Source of the DNA: Paenibacillus plantarum
Lineage (GTDB): Bacteria > Bacillota > Bacilli > Paenibacillales > NBRC-103111
DNA length: 64,000 nt
Reading direction: 5' to 3'
Assembly (NCBI RefSeq): GCF_013141695.1
Contig: NZ_WHNY01000067.1
Span: 335,107-399,106, forward strand
Shown here: positions 51,788 to 60,607 of the stretch, piece after piece
How positions within the stretch are numbered: the stretch's first letter is position 1
Layout: each line of letters opens with the position of its first letter
Position numbers and translations under genes: made by a program
Notes under the pieces: generated by a model
What the model was told of the DNA's origin: nothing
Database searches by the model: none
The model's input: only the letters and a program-made list of their open reading frames with translations

Positions 51788-52693
51788 TTAGAAGTGCTGC
51801 TGCCAACGTTTCTGGCTCTGCCATTGAATGATCGTGACAACGAAGATGATGGCGAATAGTACCCAAGAGACGGTAGCGGCATAGCCCATTTTGTAGAATC
51901 GGAATGCGAGTAAGTAAATGTGATAGGAAAGTACCATCGTCGAATCTATAGGACCACCCTGTGTCATAATGTTGACGGGTCCGAATATCTGGAAGGAGCC
52001 GATAATGAGCGTAATGGCAACGAGAAAGGTGGTCGGCGTGAGCATAGGAATGGTAATTTGGAAAAACTGACGAATTTTCGAAGCCCCATCAATATCGGAT
52101 GCCTCGTACAAATCCTTGGAAATCCCTTGCAATCCGGCCAAGTAAATGACCATCGCGTATCCGATCGTTACCCACACCTGCATAATGATTATCGCGAAAA
52201 GAGCAGAATTCGGGCTCGACAACCAACCTGGTGGATGATCAATGCCAACGGACTTGAGCAACTGGTTGATCGGACCATCGGACGCACGGTACATAATGCT
52301 CCAAATGACAGATACAGCGACGAGCGAGCTGACATAGGGCAGGAAGATCAGTGTTCGCAGTGTCTGCTTGAAAAACACATACTTGTTCAGTACGACAGCA
52401 AACAGGAGTCCTATAATGATAGAGCCTGGAACGCTGACTAGTGTAAAGACCATATTATTTTTGAGCGCTTTCAGGAATTTCGGATCACTGCCCAGCGCTT
52501 TGAAATTATCTAAGCCCACCCATTCGATCCCCGCAAACCCTTTGAGATATTCCCAATCTACGAATACGAGGTACAAACTGAATAGGATCGGCAGCAATAT
52601 AAAGATAAGGTACCCTGAGAAGTTGGGCAAAATGAACAGGTAGCCTGCAAGGTTTTCCCTGAATTTGGCGTTCTGCCAGAAATGTCGTTTCAT
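51788..52693 (-). CDS. Sugar ABC transporter permease (second importer, first permease)
   Basis: A 301-aa MalF-type permease with about six helices and the EAA loop YEASDIDGASKIRQFFQITIP. ATG 52693 has GGGTGG upstream. A hairpin with a T tract stands between it and the binding-protein gene, so permease mRNA is probably less abundant. Confidence 0.9.
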   Translation of the reverse strand: MKRHFWQNAKFRENLAGYLFILPNFSGYLIFILLPILFSLYLVFVDWEYLKGFAGIEWVGLDNFKALGSDPKFLKALKNNMVFTLVSVPGSIIIGLLFAVVLNKYVFFKQTLRTLIFLPYVSSLVAVSVIWSIMYRASDGPINQLLKSVGIDHPPGWLSSPNSALFAIIIMQVWVTIGYAMVIYLAGLQGISKDLYEASDIDGASKIRQFFQITIPMLTPTTFLVAITLIIGSFQIFGPVNIMTQGGPIDSTMVLSYHIYLLAFRFYKMGYAATVSWVLFAIIFVVTIIQWQSQKRWQQHF

Positions 52694-52790
52694 TCGTAAG
52701 CCACCCTTTCGAATTCATGTGTTAACGTAACTTTACCAAGCGAATGAGTGAATTCCCATAGCGTGAACGTGATCTTTTCTGTAGTTTCAT

Positions 52791-52824
52791 TGAAAAAACC
52801 TCCAGCAAGAATCTGCTAGAGGTT
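52791..52824 (-). terminator. Partial terminator between binding protein and permease genes
   Basis: On the minus strand AACCTCTAGCA (from 52824) pairs with TGCTGGAGGTT with one mismatch, followed by a T run. Being inside an operon, it likely attenuates transcription of the permeases. Confidence 0.7.
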
Positions 52825-52850
52825 TCCAAATGACTGAGAATGAATTTGCC

Positions 52851-54227
52851 TTACTTTTTAGCGCCTTTGATCGTCATATCCCCACGCGTTTTCATTGTGT
52901 CCAAAGCCTTGTCAAGCGGTTGAGCACCAAGCAGATATTTCTCCATCTCATCTTTAAAGATGGCTCTTAGTTCAGTTGGAACAGGTACGTTGTAGGACGT
53001 TGGGAATGTGTAATTGCCAGCTAGCAGTGCTTTCAAGGAAGCCTCATCAATCAGATCCTTCGCATCGCCAATGAGGATTGAAGCGATTTTACCAGCATCT
53101 GCTTTTTTATTCGTTGGAATACGGCCGCCTGGAACCATGGCCATGTTGCCTTCTTGTAAGTACCAAGAGATAAATTTAAAGGCCGCATCTTTGTTCTTAC
53201 TGTTTTTATTAATGGACATATAATCACCCATACCGCCGCCTGGATTAATGTTGCTCCCAGCTGTGAATTGCGGATAAGGAGCGAAAGCGACTTTGAAATC
53301 ATGTGGGAAGCTCTTAATGTCTTTGATATAGCGGATGATGTAAATTTGGGAAGCCGTCATAGCAGTCTTGCCTGTCAGAAGTTCATTTTGCACAGTAATT
53401 TTACCGGCAACAGCTTCGGAATATTTCATCATAACGCCTTTGTCTTCCAAGCTCTTCTGCATTTCCAAGCCTTTCTTCATAGCTGGGTTATTGAAGTTGG
53501 ATGTGCCATCCGCAGCGATTACCCAGTCTTGAGGTTTGGCTGTTTGTAGAACGGTATCCCCGAACCAACTTAAAGCTGGATCCAGCATGGTACCCTTCAT
53601 TTCCCCTTTGTTAAGTTTGGTAGCCATTGCACTGAAATCGTCCCATGTCCAGGCGGTTGGGAGTTTCTCGCCGGCTGCATCTAACGCTTTCATATTGAAA
53701 AGCACAGCACCCAAATTCTTATTCGCTGGTAAATAATAATATTTACCGTCTGCGAACTTCTTGATATTAGCTGCTCCGATAATACCCTCTACGTCAAAGG
53801 ATGCTTTGGCGATCAGGTCGTCCAATGGCTCTGCCATGCCAGCAGCTTGGCGTTTGGTCATATAGGCGTCACCGTAGTTCATGTAAATATCAGGTGCATC
53901 TGTATTTGAGAGAAGTGCGGTTTCGAGCTTTAGGTTGCCCGGGTCGTCATTGACATAACGTGTATATTCCACTTTAATTGTCGGATTCGCTTTATTCCAT
54001 GCATCAACGGCGTCTTGTGGTCCGCTTTCTGGCGGAACACCTCCCCAGAATTTAAGGGTAACTGGTTTCTGTGATTCAGGTGTAGGCGCAGCCGTTGCTG
54101 CTACTGTTGCAGCAGGTGCGACGGATGCAGCTGCGGAAGGTGAAGCTTCAGGTGTTTTGGAGCAACCGGTTACGAGAACGCTTACAGCAAGAGCGATTGA
54201 TGCCCCCATGCCAAATACTTTTTTCAT
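52851..54227 (-). CDS. Sugar ABC transporter substrate-binding lipoprotein (second importer)
   Basis: A 458-aa family 1 solute-binding lipoprotein. The lipobox LVTGC sets C22 as the anchor, followed by an Ala/Pro/Ser-rich tether. The mature part shows VTLKFWGGVPPESGP and GGGMGDYMSINKNSKNKDAA, typical of the family. The frame starts at 54287, but ATG 54227 follows AAAGGGGATG. The substrate is unknown. It follows the two-component genes directly, as in many YesMN-controlled importers. Confidence 0.9.
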   Translation of the reverse strand: MKKVFGMGASIALAVSVLVTGCSKTPEASPSAAASVAPAATVAATAAPTPESQKPVTLKFWGGVPPESGPQDAVDAWNKANPTIKVEYTRYVNDDPGNLKLETALLSNTDAPDIYMNYGDAYMTKRQAAGMAEPLDDLIAKASFDVEGIIGAANIKKFADGKYYYLPANKNLGAVLFNMKALDAAGEKLPTAWTWDDFSAMATKLNKGEMKGTMLDPALSWFGDTVLQTAKPQDWVIAADGTSNFNNPAMKKGLEMQKSLEDKGVMMKYSEAVAGKITVQNELLTGKTAMTASQIYIIRYIKDIKSFPHDFKVAFAPYPQFTAGSNINPGGGMGDYMSINKNSKNKDAAFKFISWYLQEGNMAMVPGGRIPTNKKADAGKIASILIGDAKDLIDEASLKALLAGNYTFPTSYNVPVPTELRAIFKDEMEKYLLGAQPLDKALDTMKTRGDMTIKGAKK

Positions 54228-54316
54228 TGTTTCATCCCCTTTTCTTTTGGTAGTTAAATCGTAATGCATATTTTCCCAAAAAGACACGGAGTATTCTTTA
54301 CGAAGTAAGCATTATT

Positions 54317-55918
54317 CTATGATGTTCGATGACCGAAGACGAGCTTTCGAAATTCGGTCGGATACATACCTTCCATTTGTTTGAAGCTGCGGCTGAAATG
54401 ATTCGGATCGGCATACCCGATGAGCTCAGAAATTTCGAAAATTTTGTAATCCGGATTCTTGAGCAGCTCGCGGGCATTTTTCATTCGAACATTCGTCATA
54501 TAATCGGTGATCGTTTTGCCGGTTTCTTTTTTGAACAAAATACTCAAATAATTCTCCGTATAACCTACGGTACTGGCTAAATCAGCTACTTTGAGGGGTA
54601 AATTATACTTCTCCATAATTTGACGGATCACCATTTGAATCTCTGGTCGGAGTTTCTCTTTCCCATGCTCACGCTTGTACGCCAGAAAGACGGGCAGCCA
54701 TCCGATGAACCAGTTGGATATCGCCTGCAAGGTTTCAGCATTGCGAATAACATGGTACGGATACTGCTGCTCATGGAGGGTTACCGAGTAAATATCACCA
54801 CCTTCGGCCTTCAGGCAGCGTGCGAAAATATGAAGAAGACCAAGCCACTGCTCACGCAATAGGGCAGGAGGAATATTCTTATTGCGGCAAAGCTCCTCTG
54901 TCCAGGCGGTAATCTTCTCACGTAAGCCGATTTCGTCACCTTCTTCGATACGTTTCATCCATTCTTCTTCCTGCCATGGCTCAGATAGCGTGGGAGGTGA
55001 AACATGTAAATGATCATAGTAAACGATGCATGAGCCCCCGTAGTAGAACCGGTAGCTTAAGGCATGATCTGCTTTTTCATAGGCTTGATGCAGAGCAAAT
55101 GCATCCTCGTAGGAGGGGGACACACCTATGGCTAGCGATATTTTCAAAAAAACTTGTACAGCATTCTGCATTTCGACCAACATGTTCGCGTTGATTTGAC
55201 CCGTAAGGACGCAGAACTTTCCAACTGCCATCTCAACGAGTTCGCCATTGCCATACTTCTTAAGAATCTCATTGAGGACATTTTTCACCGTGTATGTCAA
55301 AAGTCGATCGCTTTGGAAACGGTTATTTTGCGTTAATTCCTCGTAGGAATCGATCTGGATCACCGCCGCTGCTAAGGGGGAAGTGAATAGCTCCAGTTGG
55401 AATTCTCGCCATACTTGTTCGATTTCCCCACGGGAAACATGGCCTTGGAGGAGCTCGCGCAACCGTTTTTCTTTGACCTCGTTGCTATATTGATTCACCT
55501 TCTGCTCAAGCTGCGTTCTTGCATGCTGGCCTTGTTTCTCCAGTTGTAATTGATCCTGAATTGCGCGGAGCTTCTCCATTAGCTCGGAGGGATTGATTTC
55601 TAATTTCGTGACATATTCGATGGCACCTAGGCGTAATGCCTGTTGTACATAGTTGAAGTCGTTATGATTGGATAAAATGAGACATTTGATCGCCGGCCAG
55701 CGTTCACGGATCTGTTTCAATAGTTCAAGCCCATCCATCTCCGGCATCCGAATATCCGTAAGTACGACGTCGCAAGGCTGCGCTTCTAATATTTTCAAAG
55801 CTTCCAACCCATTAGCAGCTTCACCTATGACCTGGAACTCTTCGTTATCTCTCGGAATGATCGTCTTTAAGCCAATGCGCACAAGGATTTCATCATCAAC
55901 GATCAGAATTCTCAGCAT
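54317..55918 (-). CDS. YesN-type response regulator with AraC domain (second system)
   Basis: A 533-aa regulator. The receiver domain (1-120) has D8-D9 and phospho-acceptor D55 (TDIRMPEMDG); the usual K-P pair is K-L here (VTKLEINP). The C-terminal AraC domain (about 430-530) contains VADLASTVGYTENYLSILFK and IGYADPNHFSRSFK. It overlaps the kinase gene by 23 bp, so the two are made together. It probably regulates the importer behind it. Confidence 0.9.
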   Translation of the reverse strand: MLRILIVDDEILVRIGLKTIIPRDNEEFQVIGEAANGLEALKILEAQPCDVVLTDIRMPEMDGLELLKQIRERWPAIKCLILSNHNDFNYVQQALRLGAIEYVTKLEINPSELMEKLRAIQDQLQLEKQGQHARTQLEQKVNQYSNEVKEKRLRELLQGHVSRGEIEQVWREFQLELFTSPLAAAVIQIDSYEELTQNNRFQSDRLLTYTVKNVLNEILKKYGNGELVEMAVGKFCVLTGQINANMLVEMQNAVQVFLKISLAIGVSPSYEDAFALHQAYEKADHALSYRFYYGGSCIVYYDHLHVSPPTLSEPWQEEEWMKRIEEGDEIGLREKITAWTEELCRNKNIPPALLREQWLGLLHIFARCLKAEGGDIYSVTLHEQQYPYHVIRNAETLQAISNWFIGWLPVFLAYKREHGKEKLRPEIQMVIRQIMEKYNLPLKVADLASTVGYTENYLSILFKKETGKTITDYMTNVRMKNARELLKNPDYKIFEISELIGYADPNHFSRSFKQMEGMYPTEFRKLVFGHRTS

Positions 55919-57707
55919 CTGTATTCCTCCTTTTCAAAGGCAGTACCAGTAATAGTCGGACGCCTTCGCCTTCCACGCTTGAGATGTGCATGCCGTACTG
56001 CATGCCAAAGTGGAGCTTAATTCGTTCATTTACATTGCGTATTCCGATGCCGCTGAACTTTGCGTGTGGCTGATTCAGGGAAGATTCAACTTGCCCAATC
56101 ATCTCCATACTCATGCCTACGCCGTTATCCTGCATCACAATATGCAGATTCCCATTAACTTCTTCAGCTTGAAGCTCAATCAGAAGCGGGAACCGATTGC
56201 CATGAATTATGCTGTTCTCTACAGCAGGCTGCAGCGTGAATTTTAACACTTCGCAGTCAAGCAGCGCTTCCGGAATGTGATAAGTAAATGTGATCTGATC
56301 ATGATATCGAATTTCCTGGAGAGATAAGTACACTTGTAAATAGTCCAGTTCTTCTTGCAACGTGACGAATTCTTGTTCATTCCGCATGGTGAAATTCAGC
56401 AGTTTACCCAGTTTGGTAATCATTTCACTGATATGATCAGCACCAGAAAGCAGTGCCATCCATTTGATTGAATTGAGTGTATTGAGTAGAAAATGCGGAT
56501 TAATTTGCGCTTGAAGTGCTTGGAACTGTGCTTTCTGCTTGCGCCGCTGCTCATCATATAAATCGGATATGAGAACTTGCAGATGCAGCACCATGCGATT
56601 GAAGTTATTGCCAAGCAGGGCAATCTCATCTTCCCCTTTTATCGTAACGAGCGTATTAAATTCCCCTTTACCAACCTTGGTCATGGATTTGGCCAATTGT
56701 TTGAAAGGACTCGTTACACGAAGCATGAGTATGATGAAGGCGATGGCAAATAGAAGGAACCAGGCGACAACCCAGGTGATAGATTTGTCTTTTTCCCGAC
56801 TAAGCTGGGTAGCGAAATCCTTCTGATTCATGAATTGGACTAGCCGCCAACCTAGCTGTGGGACATAAGCGTCATTCATAAAATAGACATGGTCTTTGAT
56901 TTTCACTTCTTGAATGCCATTTATATTGGTACGAACGTTCTGAAGGGCATGATTCGCCAACAAATCTGCAGCCGCACGGTCACCGATTAAAAGATTCTGG
57001 TCTTCATCAACGAGGACAGAGGTTATGCCTGCAGCTTGTTGCTTCTGGATCTCGGCGTTCGGGTAGAAGAAAACTGGGATCGGTACGCTGATAAAAAACA
57101 CACCATAGTTACTCGTATATTCGCCATTAATTTGTCTCGTCATGACGATCAGATCTTGTTTATTATTGGATGAAGGAAGTGAGTAGGGAACTGTCCAGTA
57201 AGGGAAGCCATTGCGCCCCAGCGTTGGTTCATACCAGCTTTCCTTATAGAAAGATTGCACATTCGTTGGTGTGACGGCAGACCATGTGGTATGTGTAAAC
57301 CCTCTATTGTCGTATATCCCAAGCTGCGTCGTACTGTCGAGAAGGAGATCTTTGACGTTGGACATTTTCTTTTGCAGGCTCGTGAGCTTAATGAAGGAGA
57401 GGTAGTTATTGGACCAATCCGCAGGCTCTTTCAGAAATTTCTCCGTCTCTGGATCATTAATAATCAGACTAGACGCGGTGATCATGCGAACGGCCATCTC
57501 ATTCATGGCTGTGGCTTTTTGGGATACGGATGCTTGATTGGATTGGTTGAGCTGAATTTGTACAATATCTTCAGAAGACTTATAGAATCGGTAGAGAATG
57601 ATCACAACTGGAAGAATAATCAGGAAAAATAAGGAGATCAGAATTTTGCCACGCAACGTCTTAATTGGACTGCGAAGTTTCATCATGGATGTCACCATTA
57701 GCCTCAT
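55896..57707 (-). CDS. YesM-type sensor histidine kinase (second system)
   Basis: A 603-aa membrane kinase of normal size. It has one helix at about 22-41, an extracellular Cache-like sensor (about 42-305), a second helix at about 306-328, HAMP (329-380) and the kinase core with NPHFLLNT (H405) and an HATPase with DNGVGMS and GIGIRNV. It is the first gene of the operon kinase-regulator-binding protein-permease-permease. A direct repeat at 57788-57820 lies upstream. The sensed ligand is unknown, probably a sugar. Confidence 0.9.
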   Translation of the reverse strand: MRLMVTSMMKLRSPIKTLRGKILISLFFLIILPVVIILYRFYKSSEDIVQIQLNQSNQASVSQKATAMNEMAVRMITASSLIINDPETEKFLKEPADWSNNYLSFIKLTSLQKKMSNVKDLLLDSTTQLGIYDNRGFTHTTWSAVTPTNVQSFYKESWYEPTLGRNGFPYWTVPYSLPSSNNKQDLIVMTRQINGEYTSNYGVFFISVPIPVFFYPNAEIQKQQAAGITSVLVDEDQNLLIGDRAAADLLANHALQNVRTNINGIQEVKIKDHVYFMNDAYVPQLGWRLVQFMNQKDFATQLSREKDKSITWVVAWFLLFAIAFIILMLRVTSPFKQLAKSMTKVGKGEFNTLVTIKGEDEIALLGNNFNRMVLHLQVLISDLYDEQRRKQKAQFQALQAQINPHFLLNTLNSIKWMALLSGADHISEMITKLGKLLNFTMRNEQEFVTLQEELDYLQVYLSLQEIRYHDQITFTYHIPEALLDCEVLKFTLQPAVENSIIHGNRFPLLIELQAEEVNGNLHIVMQDNGVGMSMEMIGQVESSLNQPHAKFSGIGIRNVNERIKLHFGMQYGMHISSVEGEGVRLLLVLPLKRRNTDAENSDR

Positions 57708-57787
57708 CTTCTGGGATTAGGATTCTCTTCTATCATACAACGACGACCTTTATCCCGCTAGAGAGAGTAGGAAGAAGCGCAGCATTT

Positions 57788-57820
57788 CAAAGAATATGCC
57801 GTATAAAACAAAGAATATGC
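57788..57820 (-). promoter_or_regulatory. 12-bp direct repeat, 21 bp apart, upstream of the second two-component operon
   Basis: CAAAGAATATGC occurs exactly at 57788-57799 and 57809-57820. A 21-bp period places both on the same DNA face, as for AraC-type regulators. On the minus strand the upstream copy falls between a possible TTGACC -35 and TATACG -10. It is a likely site for the encoded response regulator. Confidence 0.5.
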
Positions 57821-57871
57821 ATGGTCAATGTTGGGCGAATGGAGGGGGAATAGGTGGATAAGGGAATACGT

Positions 57872-57906
57872 ATAAAAAAAGAGGCGTGAGATTCTCTCAC
57901 TACCTC
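57872..57906 (-). terminator. Terminator of the first VOC-family gene
   Basis: On the minus strand AAGAGGTAGTGAGA (from 57906) pairs with TCTCACGCCTCTT, followed by TTTTT. It ends the gene whose stop is at 57915. Confidence 0.85.
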
Positions 57907-57914
57907 TTGTATGC

Positions 57915-58328
57915 TTATTGATTCACTGCGTTCGGATCCATCCAGAATAATTCCCATTGATGGCCGTCAAGATCTTGGAAAGTGCGCGTGTACATAAAGC
58001 CGTGATCCATTGGTTCACTGTACGATGTCCCGCCAGCTGCAAGTGCTTTATCGACAAGTGCATCTACTTCTTCTCGGCTGTTGAAACTTAAACCAACGAG
58101 TACTTCCGTCGTTTTAGTTGCATCGGCAATTTCTTTTTTCGTAAAAGTTTGGAAGTACTTCTCGACTAACAGCATGGAATAAATATGTTCGCTGATAATC
58201 ATGCAGGTTGCATTCTCATCCGTAAATTGAGGATTGAAGGCGAACCCAATAGCAGTGAAGAAAGCGATAGACTTGTCCAAATCTTTGACAGGTAAATTCA
58301 CGAAAATTTTATCCGATTGAACAGCCAC
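57915..58328 (-). CDS. VOC-family (glyoxalase/bleomycin-resistance fold) protein
   Basis: A 137-aa single-unit vicinal oxygen chelate protein, beginning KIFVNLPVKDLDKSIAFF and ending DLDGHQWELFWMDP. Two beta-alpha-beta modules form a possible metal cup. The enzymatic role is unknown; many such proteins are uncharacterised. The start is GTG 58328 with GAGGTGAT upstream. The 5' side holds the hairpin array at 58543-58786. Confidence 0.85.
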   Translation of the reverse strand: MAVQSDKIFVNLPVKDLDKSIAFFTAIGFAFNPQFTDENATCMIISEHIYSMLLVEKYFQTFTKKEIADATKTTEVLVGLSFNSREEVDALVDKALAAGGTSYSEPMDHGFMYTRTFQDLDGHQWELFWMDPNAVNQ

Positions 58329-58542
58329 GAAAGGATCACCTCAATAAGTTATTTGTTGTACCCCATTATAATAATGGAACGCTAATTAGCGGTCAAATGT
58401 GGCGGAAAACTTATAAGATGGCATGTCTCCATTTCATCTGTTTCGGTGCAAAAGGTTACACACTCTCACGCATGTCGTAGTCGTTTTTGCTGAAAATGCG
58501 TGTACTATCGCATCTTTGGGGTAATACGACGGGGTCATGCGC

Positions 58543-58786
58543 TGATGTAACGATGTTTTTCATCGTTACAGTGAGGAGAGTGAGCGAAACTGGCCCAATT
58601 CGCTGATGTAACGATGTTTTTCATCGTTACAGCGAGGAGAGCGAGCGAAATTGGTCCGATTCGCTGCTGTAACGATGTTTTTCATCGTTACAGCGAGGAG
58701 AGCGAGCGAAATTGGTCCACTTCGCTGATGTAACGATGTTTTTCATCGTTACAGTGAGGAGAGCGAGCGAAACTGGTCCACTTCGC
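58543..58786. repeat. Tandem array of four 61-bp hairpin units
   Basis: Four head-to-tail units of exactly 61 bp (58543-58603, 58604-58664, 58665-58725, 58726-58786). Each holds a perfect 10-bp stem (TGTAACGATG and CATCGTTACA) around TTTTT, with the same 25 bp in all four, then a variable GAGGAGAG-rich linker and a second short stem GCGAA...TTCGC. The differences between units fall outside the first hairpin. The array ends 25 bp from the stop of the downstream VOC gene. The rest of the gap 58329-58810 has no visible gene. No coding potential. Confidence 0.92.
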
Positions 58787-58810
58787 TCCCGCTGCGACTC
58801 CTTTTCGTAC

Positions 58811-59266
58811 CTATCCCTCGTAAGCTTGCTTAAGCGCGGCGATATCCATCTTTTGCATGCCGAGCATCGCGTTCATCACACGAGCGGCTTTCACGCGATC
58901 TTCGGCATTGAGTAGTTCCCCTAGTGTGCTTGGGATGATCTGCCAGGACAGGCCGAATTTATCCTGTACCCAACCGCAACGTTGAGGCTGGCCGCCTTCA
59001 GAAAGTTTCTCCCACAAGGTGTCGATCTCATCCTGTGACTCGCAGTTGACATATAGCGAAAAGGCAGGCGTTAATTTATAATGAGGCCCGCCATTTAAAG
59101 CCATATACCGCACTCCACCTAACAAAAATGTTCCTGATACAACTCTTCCCTCAGGACCAGAGCGATTGATACTTTCAATTTTGGAATCGCTGAAAATGGA
59201 CGTGTAGAAATTCATTGCCTCTTCGGCATTGCCGTCGAACCATAAGAATGGAGAGATTTTTTGCAT
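58811..59266 (-). CDS. PhnB-like VOC-family protein
   Basis: A 151-aa protein of the PhnB/3-demethylubiquinone methyltransferase-like VOC family, with the typical PFLWFDGNAEEAMNFYTSIF start, LNGGPHYKLTPAFSLYVNC and CGWVQDKFGLSWQIIP. The function is unknown. The frame begins at 59299, but ATG 59266 follows AAAGGAG. Its 3' flank carries the hairpin array, so a transcript reading on would contain all four hairpins with A-rich loops. Confidence 0.87.
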   Translation of the reverse strand: MQKISPFLWFDGNAEEAMNFYTSIFSDSKIESINRSGPEGRVVSGTFLLGGVRYMALNGGPHYKLTPAFSLYVNCESQDEIDTLWEKLSEGGQPQRCGWVQDKFGLSWQIIPSTLGELLNAEDRVKAARVMNAMLGMQKMDIAALKQAYEG

Positions 59267-59345
59267 GTCAGCAGCTCCTTTTATTAGATATTGTATCACA
59301 AATATTGATCATTTCATGCGCATCGTAACTGATATCTCATCCCAG

Positions 59346-59795
59346 CTAATTCCCAAACCAAGGTGATGCCAACACGATAGCCGCGATAAAAACGAGTTGC
59401 AGAACGATCCGAACTGCCAATCGAGGCACTGGCTTGCCGCCAATGGTCAACTTCTTGCGAGCAGCGAGTACATTTGCGGGAAACATAGCGAGCAGCAGAA
59501 GCAATAGACCGATCGAGGCAGCCAGTGACACTACGGGAATCAGTATCCCGATGGCACCCGCGATTTCTAAATAGCCCGTAATGGTTACGATCGAGGCGGG
59601 TCTTGGGAAAGCAGGAGGGACCATCCGAATTAAATCGGGACGTCTTTTACCCCAATGTGCGGAGGCTGTAAGCAGAAACATGACAGCGACTGCGCCTTGC
59701 AGCGCGGTGTGCCAATCATCGAAATAAGACCATCCGAGAGAACCTATTCCCAAAAAAATTAGAAACGATGACATCAAGGCAATGAAAGGTGCCAT
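59346..59795 (-). CDS. DoxX-family membrane protein
   Basis: A 149-aa membrane protein with four predicted helices and a short hydrophilic loop, typical of DoxX-like proteins (GYLEIAGAIGILIP). Some relatives take part in thiosulfate or quinone redox, but most are unassigned. ATG 59795 has TAGGAGG. It lies 20 bp after the TetR gene, forming a regulator-target pair. Confidence 0.82.
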   Translation of the reverse strand: MAPFIALMSSFLIFLGIGSLGWSYFDDWHTALQGAVAVMFLLTASAHWGKRRPDLIRMVPPAFPRPASIVTITGYLEIAGAIGILIPVVSLAASIGLLLLLLAMFPANVLAARKKLTIGGKPVPRLAVRIVLQLVFIAAIVLASPWFGN

Positions 59796-59815
59796 GCGAA
59801 TACCTCCTAGAGAAC

Positions 59816-60412
59816 TTATTTGGATTGGTTTTTCAAAATGGTGGACATGAATGTAGACACCTCAGTGGAGACCTGCGTGGTTGTCGAGGCAAAAGATGAA
59901 CGGACACGTAATCCGAGGGAGAGCAGGACGAACATTTCAGCTGTTTGGTCCGGGTTAACGTGATCCATAATGACACCGTGGAGTTGACCAATTGTGATCC
60001 AATTCTTAGCAAATGAAACGGATCGCTCATAAAAATGCTGCAGCACTTCCGCAACGGTAGGATCATCTTCCTTGCCAAGTAAGTATTTGAGTATTTTATT
60101 CGTGATATCATGAGAATCTTCTAGCGCGATGAGATTATGAGCGATGCTTTGCATGGGTCCCTCAAAGGATTTGACAGCGTGTTCCGTCTCCTGCATGAAT
60201 TTCGTATTCGTTTCTTCAAGTCGCTCGTGCAGCACCATCGCATAAATTTCGTCCTTACTCTTCACATAATGGAAGATTGCTCCTTTGGAAAGCGATGATT
60301 GTTCCATGATGTCTTTCATCGTGATAGCGTGGCAGCCTTTTTCCTTCAACAGCGCTTTGGTCGCTTCGAGGAGCTTTCGTGTGGTGATTTCTCTACGTTC
60401 CTCATTCTTCAT
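59816..60412 (-). CDS. TetR-family transcriptional regulator
   Basis: A 198-aa repressor. The N-terminal helix-turn-helix (about 10-55) reads ITMKDIMEQSSLSKGAIFHYVKSKDEI in family style. The C-terminal ligand domain is unassigned. GGAGG nine bases before ATG 60412 favours this start over GTG 60418. It probably controls itself and the DoxX gene. The 195 bp upstream shows no clear palindrome beyond a small repeat of GCGTCG. Confidence 0.9.
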   Translation of the reverse strand: MKNEERREITTRKLLEATKALLKEKGCHAITMKDIMEQSSLSKGAIFHYVKSKDEIYAMVLHERLEETNTKFMQETEHAVKSFEGPMQSIAHNLIALEDSHDITNKILKYLLGKEDDPTVAEVLQHFYERSVSFAKNWITIGQLHGVIMDHVNPDQTAEMFVLLSLGLRVRSSFASTTTQVSTEVSTFMSTILKNQSK

Positions 60413-60607
60413 AGGCACAATCCTCCGTCTTTTGGAAATTAATCACTAATTTCATTATAAAAACAGACCATCGGTTTGTAAATAGGTAAATCGAAAGACG
60501 CCACAAGGACCAGAACCCCAGCAGCGTCGTTCTCCACCATTTTGTTTGAAAATTACGATTGTATGAACATCATGCGTCGCTTCCAACATTTGACTGAGCA
60601 ACATCAC

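Noticed and set aside
58712..58915. 67-aa plus-strand frame running out of the hairpin array
   Set aside because: It reads across a repeat unit and then antisense to the PhnB-like gene, without a ribosome site.
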